The position numbers and the translations under genes were made by a program. DNA of 64,000 nt from Chrysophaeum taylorii (lineage: Eukaryota > Sar > Pelagophyceae > Pelagomonadales > Pelagomonadaceae). The notes beneath the pieces are model-generated. The model was not told the origin of the DNA, made no database searches, and saw nothing but the letters and a program-made list of their open reading frames with translations. Within the stretch, counting starts at the first letter, position 1, and every line of letters begins with the position of its first letter. The stretch covers positions 62,001 to 126,000 of the forward strand of contig JAQMWT010000564.1 of assembly GCA_029834535.1 (NCBI GenBank), written 5' to 3'. This document shows positions 58,290-64,000 of this stretch, in pieces.

Positions 58290-60720
58290 AAACTGTTTCG
58301 GGGGGGGCGTAGGAAAAGAAGACGTCGTCCCCGACGTCAACTCAAAAGGTCTAACGTCATCATCGTGAACTGCCCTGCAAGACATGCACATCGAAGAATG
58401 GGGGGACACTGGAACCTGCGGCATGGGTTCGTCGGTCTCCGAGTCTGAGTCTCCCCAGTAGCGCGGAGAATCCAAAGTTACATCTGATATTGCTTCCACA
58501 TACGATGTAGAAAGCCACCGAACGATCCGAGCGTTAGTGGTATTTTGCTCCTGTTGCAAGCGATGGCTGCTCGTCACAGCGGCATCGGCAACATCATCGG
58601 AGACTCGGGCTGGGCGCGCCGTCGGGTAAAAGACAACACCCGACGATGGCCGCGCTTCGCATAGAGATTGGAACGCGAAAGTTGCGCTCGAAGTCCCGAA
58701 CTATCCTGATATCGGCCTCCGTCATATTCGTCATCGCGCTGTCGATGACGTCTGCGCCGGCGCGAAATGCAACTAGAGCTCCGGGTATGGCGGCGACGGC
58801 GGGGGCTCGGGCTTGATATAAGACTATTGGCCTTCTGATCAAGGCTCTTGCTTCGGTGTCGGCGCGACGATCGTCTAGAAGGTGATCGTCCGTCTCGCTG
58901 TCGTGTAGAATACGACTTGCTATCTTTGATACCTCTGACCTCGCTCACCATGGTCGCCATTGTGGTTCCAAGCTCGGTGAGGGCCGTTTGTATTTCATTT
59001 GTAGGTTCCGATCCGCGCGTGGCGTGCGCATTAGATGCATCGTCACGCTTCTCCCAATCGGAACGCGATATGGGTTGCTTTTATATTTCCGAATGCGCTT
59101 CCACATCGCACAGTGATAACGGTCCGGATCGCGGTTGCAAACCACGCGATTTCCGTGTTCATTCTCATCATGGGTGGACCAGAAGAATCCGCACTCGTTG
59201 CACGTCTTCTTGCACCACAAAAAAGGATCTCGTAAGATCAGCGGAACAATATTCCCATACGGTTTATCCGCATCTTGCCTAGCTTGTTGATCGGAAGTCA
59301 TAGCTCGACCTCCCCGCCCTCGCGGCGGTTTATTTGGTTTCGGATTGGAAGGTCCTTGATCCTTCTCCGCCTCCATCGACTTTCGAAAGTCGTTCTCGAG
59401 TCGCGTAATAAGCGCCACCATCGACTTGAAGGTCAAGTAACTACCCGGGTGTCCGCTCCTCATAGTCCGCACACGGGTCCGTAAGTCCTTGGACGCCAAA
59501 CCACTGATAAGCTGGTCGAGGATATAAACGTCATCCATCGTGCGGCTGGACTCGGTACAAAAGGCTAAAGCCTCACTCTGAAATTTAATACAATACGTCT
59601 GTACGTGCCGCTCCCCAGACTTCTTCGGAGCTGAAGACTGAGTGACCTTCCGCAGCTTATCGAGCAGCTCCTGCTGCGTGCTCGGAGGTCGGCAAGTCGA
59701 TCTAAAATGACCCAGAATTTTATCACAATAAGTTTTGTTGAGACGACGGATGCGCCGAATCGAGGCTCCATGCTCTTCGTCGTCAGCATCCAATTTCAAA
59801 TAAAATGACGGACCGTGCGGTAGCTCATCGCAGATGTCCTCGTATTTCCGCAAATGCTCCTCGAAAATTGGTGCAACGGTATCGCGCAAGTGCACCGGTA
59901 ATGGGCAACGTAGTTTCTCGACCGAGTAGTGGTCATCTGCGAAAGTATGCATCACCGCTGCCGAATCCACATTAAATTGCCGTTGATCTCGGCCGTCGAT
60001 GACGAGCTTGAAGTTGTCGGGCTTCAAACTGGAAGTGGGGCGACGAGATCGGCTCAAGTTGGCCTTCTCGAAGGCGTCCGCAGCCGTCTGCGATAATCCC
60101 CGTGATAATCCCCGTAAAAATTTCGTACCTTCATCTTCAGTTTCCGCCCTACCCTCAGTCTCCGTATCGACTCGGGGCGGAGGTTCATCCCCCGTTTCAG
60201 TGTTCCTTTCCGGTTCAGGCCGCCTCGCGGGCGTTTCCGGTTCGGGTCGACTCACGGGTCGTTCGCGGCTACTCTCACGACGCGCAAGTTCGGCTAACAA
60301 TTCATCTCGTTCACGACGAAATCGTCCAACCTCCTCACGTAGGGTCTTCGTTGTTTCGATCTCTTGCTGCAATGCGTCGTTCAGCATATCGACTTCTCGT
60401 CGGGCCGCTTCCTTCTTAGCTTCAGCCCTTTCACGGGCAAATCGCTCAGCTAATCGTTCATTTTCGCGACGTTCCCGCTCGAGGTCTTTACGAAGTCGAC
60501 TTCGGGCTACGGATCCGCGCTCAATCTTAACACGCTCGCCACGGTCCGGGGTCGTTGGACTCAACGGCGGAAAATGGCGGTATCTGGAGGTACGTCAGGG
60601 GGCAAGTCAGCAACGTCGACTGCCTCGGCCTCTCGTACTTCACCTTCCTCGCGGCCTATCTCAGGGGCGGCGGGAGGCACTGGAGGAGATTCATCCTCAC
60701 GGACGTCCGCGTCTGTATCC
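58290..60720 (-). pseudogene. A3 gag (fossil)
   Basis: The largest open part (58945-60564, 539 residues) has an N-terminal coiled coil (about residues 15-100), a Pro/Glu linker, a capsid-like core (FKLVIDGRDQRQFNVDSAAV to RTMRSGHPGSYLTFKS) and a zinc-binding-like region (CNECGFFWSTHDENEHGN with later Cys). A Ser/Arg-rich tail follows. Gag would form the particle in the cytoplasm. Confidence 0.8.
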
Positions 60721-61148
60721 ATATTGTATCAAAGTCGATGAGGAATCTCGAAACAAATCCGGATTCGATCACTCGACGTAATGCACGTTGATCACAACAA
60801 CGCTATCTGTCGCTGTAAAAACAGCACTCACGGAATTCCGATCTGCTGGCAATCCAAAATGCCCGTGGGGAGCGATCCCACTCGCCAACAGCTTCCGCCG
60901 TTCAGCTATACCAAAATCAATTTCCGGGTGAATGCGCTGCGATTTCTAACTCGCACGCGTGTTCATCGTCTCTCGGGACGCACGAACAAAACAAAGTCCG
61001 CGTATATTCGCAACGCAAACCGGTCCACTGGAACTCCGCGTGCTTGATCAGGGCACACGTGCAAATCCGGACCACGTAATACAACACGTACGGCGGCACT
61101 CGTTCGTCGGCGACCGATATAGTCGTACGATCTCGTGTACTCCACCAC

Positions 61149-61471
61149 GTATGGCGGCACACAAAAACCACTCCCGACCCCCGGGTGACAAAGGGGGTAC
61201 TCACCGACTCGTCCTAGACCTCACTGAACGAGGAAAACACGGACTCGGGGTCGGATATGCTCGTCACACACCTTGCTCACGCTCACCAAGCCTCTCAACA
61301 AGATGGAGAGATGGTATATGATAGCAAGAATGCTACAAGAATGCTGCAAGAATGCTTCTCTCGAGGGAGAGGTATGATGTCACTAGGAAAGTAGGAAAAG
61401 GCGTCCCGTTGAACGGGTATCAAGCCTCGAGAAGGGAGAGTAAGCCTTAGCGGTCAGGAGTTGCCGCCACA
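61149..61471 (-). repeat. A3 5' LTR
   Basis: 323 bp from TATGGCGGCA to TTGCCGCCACA, matching the A1 LTRs with scattered differences. F sequence starts at 61472. Confidence 0.85.
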
Positions 61472-62496
61472 CCGGTGATGGCTCCATCCAGGTGGTAGGC
61501 ACATTGAGACTCGGAGGTGTGAAAACAGCGGAGTGTATTCCAGGCGGCGAGAGTAGGGTGTTGCGACAAGTGATTGTGCAGCAATGTAAATACCAAGAGA
61601 TGTGGGATGGTGGTCATCGAGGCATAGGGGGTGCCGTCGGCGTCCAAGCCTATATCCGTGAAGGGCTTCTTCCGGCGTGCAAGCACTTGGCAGTTACGTG
61701 CGTTCTCGGAAATCGAGAGTTGGGCAGCATTGGCGGGTGCATATGAGAAAGTGGCTTTGTGCTGATAATAATCCAAGGTGGAGCGGGTCACTGTGCCGCG
61801 AAGAGCGGGGTTGGATATCCATAGATCTTCTGGGATAGTGTGACTTGGATCCAGGAGGGGAACCATGCTCGGAGGAGATATTAACCAGGGAGAAGCGGTT
61901 TTCTCGAGGTTGTAGCCGTTTAGCGGGTGCCGAGCGAAGACAGCGAGGTATCGATTCTTGCTTATGACGTCGCCAAAGGCGGAGGCATTGTAGACACCGG
62001 AGTGTCGGAAGTAACCCATGCTTTGATAGCATTTTGCGAGTTGGGCGTACTCTTGGTGGGTCTTCGGGTTTGGTGGTACGTTCTCGACAATGGTGTATGT
62101 CGGGAGCGTGCAACGAACAAAGCGAATTTGTTCTTTGACGAAGAGGTCGGCAGTTGCTGGAGTGGCATTGCCATCGTAGTCTTTCATTACACTCAGGTGT
62201 TGACAAGGCAAGGTGAAGACAGCCAAGTCAAGTTGAGGTAGTCGTAATTTGCCGGCTTGCAAGGCGGCAGTGAGTTTTCTGAGATCCTTATAGTGCATAG
62301 CTTGCGGGAACAGTTGCTGCGCGCGGGCGCGCCTAGTTGGGTTGATTTCACAGGTGGCTACGACAATGATGCGGTGGTCGAAGCGTTTGCGAAAAGAGGC
62401 GAAACCCTCTTGGTGAAGTCCACCTGCAATAATGGCTGTGTGTAGCGGGGGGGGGTTGTGCTTGCACAGAGAGGTCCGCGGTGCCAGTGAATGCAT
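61472..62496 (-). pseudogene. F cytosine methyltransferase (fossil)
   Basis: C5-cytosine methyltransferase motifs in canonical order: AIIAGGLHQEGFASF (motif I area), VVATCEINPTRRARA (motif II), AVFTLPCQHLS (motif IV, PCQ..S), YTIVENVPPN (motif VI, ENV) and SKNRYLAVFARHP (motif VIII-like). This is a more standard enzyme than the one in the gypsy copies and is not obviously its close relative. It ends where the A3 LTR begins. Confidence 0.75.
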
Positions 62497-62919
62497 ATTG
62501 GACGAAAGAACGCGGCAGTCCTATTAATTCCGTCAGGAATGCAGAGTGGTTTTGCAGTTTGGCGAAATCGAGGAGGTGAGATTGCGAGCGCGTCTTTGCT
62601 ACTTTCTGAGTTATGTTTGCAAGTTCATCTTTGAGGGACATTTTTGCTCCGGTGTGGAAACTGATCACAGCGCGGAATGTTTGCTTTGGATGAGATAGCA
62701 GTGACAAAAGGCCATTGGTTTGGCGATTGGCGAGAACTACTGCGGTTGTGCCTAGAAGCCTTCTGTAATCATGCGAATCTGAAGTGGCGTTTTTCAGAAG
62801 TTCATACAGGTACGGTTCTTGCGGCAGCTGTGGGTCTGTTGCCTGTACGTTCAGAGCTTTAAGTTGAGAGGTCGCTATAACCTGTAAACCTGGCCTGAAG
62901 TGCGGGACGACCAAAAAGA

Positions 62920-63327
62920 CTAAGTATAAAACGTAGGTGTGGAGTCTTTGATATCCTGTGAGGAGAGACCTGCAGCCTGCAAATACAGCGGTTTGACACC
63001 GATGAAATGGCTGGTTAAGGTGCCTCTGCCCATTCGGACGGTATGTTCGGGAATCCTGCAAATGGACTCGGGAACAAAATGTTGTATTGTGCGAGTGAAG
63101 CAAAAGGACGCGCCACCGTCAATTAAAGAAACTTCAGTGCCGGGTCCATTGCATCCGTGCAGCGAGTTAGTCTTTGTGGGGGGCTTTCCTGTAGTGTAAG
63201 TGGCACAAAGAAAGTCTGCGACTCTGGGGGGAATTGTCGATGATGTTGGGAAATTCGTCATCTTGAGGCTTGGTGCCTGATTTAGTAGAAGTTGGTTGGC
63301 GGCACAGGCGTCGTCGTCAACCTTCAT
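62920..63327 (-). pseudogene. F protease-like domain (fossil)
   Basis: EVSLIDGGASFCFT resembles the catalytic region of retroviral-type aspartic proteases. It is followed by a hydrophobic/basic stretch and, about 450 bases further on, by the methyltransferase. The identification rests mainly on this one motif and on position. Confidence 0.5.
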
Positions 63328-64000
63328 CGAAAAAGCTGGCTCCGGTGTAGAGCACGCATATAGTCTTGGTGACGTTGTGCGTAGTCTTCGGCGGAATCGT
63401 CTTCGTCTTCGATTTCGGGGATTTGATCATCGTATAGGCATAGTTGACCATGATCCTCGTAAAAACCGAGTTGGCCTTGGTCATCAGCGTCGTCGGCTTC
63501 GCCCTCATCTGTTGGATCATCCTGCGGGTCGGCTGATAGCAACTGAAGAAACTCGGCGGCGTCAGAATCAGCCTCGGAGAGGAGTATCTCTCGGAGATAG
63601 TGGTGATGAGGTTGATGAGCTTGGTCATACGACCCGAGTTGGAGGTGTGTTGACGGCCGGCTTGACTAAGGTTCCGGATGGTTTGGAGCTTGCGACGAAC
63701 ATCACGGAGGGGGACCTTGAACCGTTGGTCAGGAGTGGATGGCTTTGGGGGGTGCGTTTGGGTAGGAAAGGTGACCTTGCGGAGATGCGGGTGCTCGCGT
63801 TTGTCAGGAGTGACGGGAGAAGCACGGGGGTGTTGTTTGTTCTTGGTTGGGGTGACAGGGGTGGCCTTGGGCTTAGGGCTGTCATTGATGTCGTAGTATG
63901 ACGGTGAGCGAGGATTAGGGGGCTTTTTGGGTGGAGTTTTCTTGGGGTGGCGTGAGAGTTGCTTCTTGCGATAGGCGTGAAGATGTTGGATGAGAGCAGT

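Larger units (their letters stand above)
53150..61471 (-). mobile_element. Gypsy copy A3 (LTR retrotransposon with methyltransferase domain, broken, one LTR)
   Basis: Minus-strand Ty3/gypsy element of the A subfamily. Parts: 5' LTR, gag, protease, methyltransferase-like domain, RT, RNase H and part of integrase. No 3' LTR is present; similarity ends near the simple repeat and the E cluster. It is broken, with about half a dozen breaks in the coding region. At its 5' end it joins element F directly, so it probably inserted into F. Confidence 0.85.
61472..64000 (-). mobile_element. Element F, a different retroelement with methyltransferase, truncated by A3 and the window edge
   Basis: Minus-strand coding region unlike the gypsy copies. 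From the right: a basic/proline-rich then acidic segment (63320-63900), a protease-like domain (62920-63327), then a cytosine methyltransferase (61472-62496). The coding sequence runs into the A3 LTR, so A3 sits inside it. No RT or integrase is within the window, so the family (copia-like, gypsy-like or other) cannot be set. Broken, with a few breaks. Confidence 0.6.

Overview
The window looks like repeat-rich nuclear DNA of a microbial eukaryote, most likely an alga. It holds three related Ty3/gypsy-type LTR retrotransposons, a separate retroelement fragment, a hAT DNA transposon, LINE 3' ends with long target-site duplications, minisatellites, and a decayed modular type I polyketide synthase (PKS) locus of about 23 kb. 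No rRNA, tRNA or intact host housekeeping gene was recognised. C5-cytosine methyltransferase domains inside retrotransposons are known from dinoflagellates and charophyte algae, and AT-less modular PKSs are reported from some microalgae. Those two facts are the only clues to lineage, and the assignment is inference.

Layout. 1-8907: nested elements. A short non-autonomous LTR element (D) is split by a gypsy copy (A1), whose own 5' LTR is split by an unclassified element (E1) carrying the C-terminal part of a LINE-like protein with a PD-(D/E)XK-like nuclease motif. 8908-9518 and 24114-24460: one 62-bp minisatellite, split by gypsy copy B (9519-24113), which is flanked by a 5-bp duplication GGTCC. 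Copy B itself contains a hAT transposon (13923-16795, perfect 18-bp TIRs and 8-bp duplication) and three LINE 3' ends. 24461-26612: GC-rich repeats, then AT-richer DNA with no supported gene. 26613-about 50300, minus strand: the PKS locus. Its core is a tandem array of 4.86-kb units (26641-about 47700, 4.3 units), each carrying ACP-ACP-KS-DH-KR remnants, followed upstream by an older diverged module (47700-49900). 50676-52865: a LINE end and a palindromic cluster of E-type elements. About 53150-61471: gypsy copy A3, lacking its 3' LTR. 61472-64000: a second, different retroelement (F) with a protease-like domain and a canonical-looking cytosine methyltransferase.

How the parts relate. All gypsy copies lie on the minus strand in the order gag, protease, cytosine-methyltransferase-like domain, RT, RNase H, integrase (A1 shows only some of these). 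A methyltransferase between protease and RT occurs in both gypsy subfamilies, and an unrelated-looking one occurs in F. The PKS units have no acyltransferase between KS and DH, and tandem ACPs occur, as in trans-AT systems. All recent units share the same in-frame stop codons, so the amplification copied an already interrupted module, unless those stops are recoded. One end of the array is dense in short deletions, which may be decay or consensus error.
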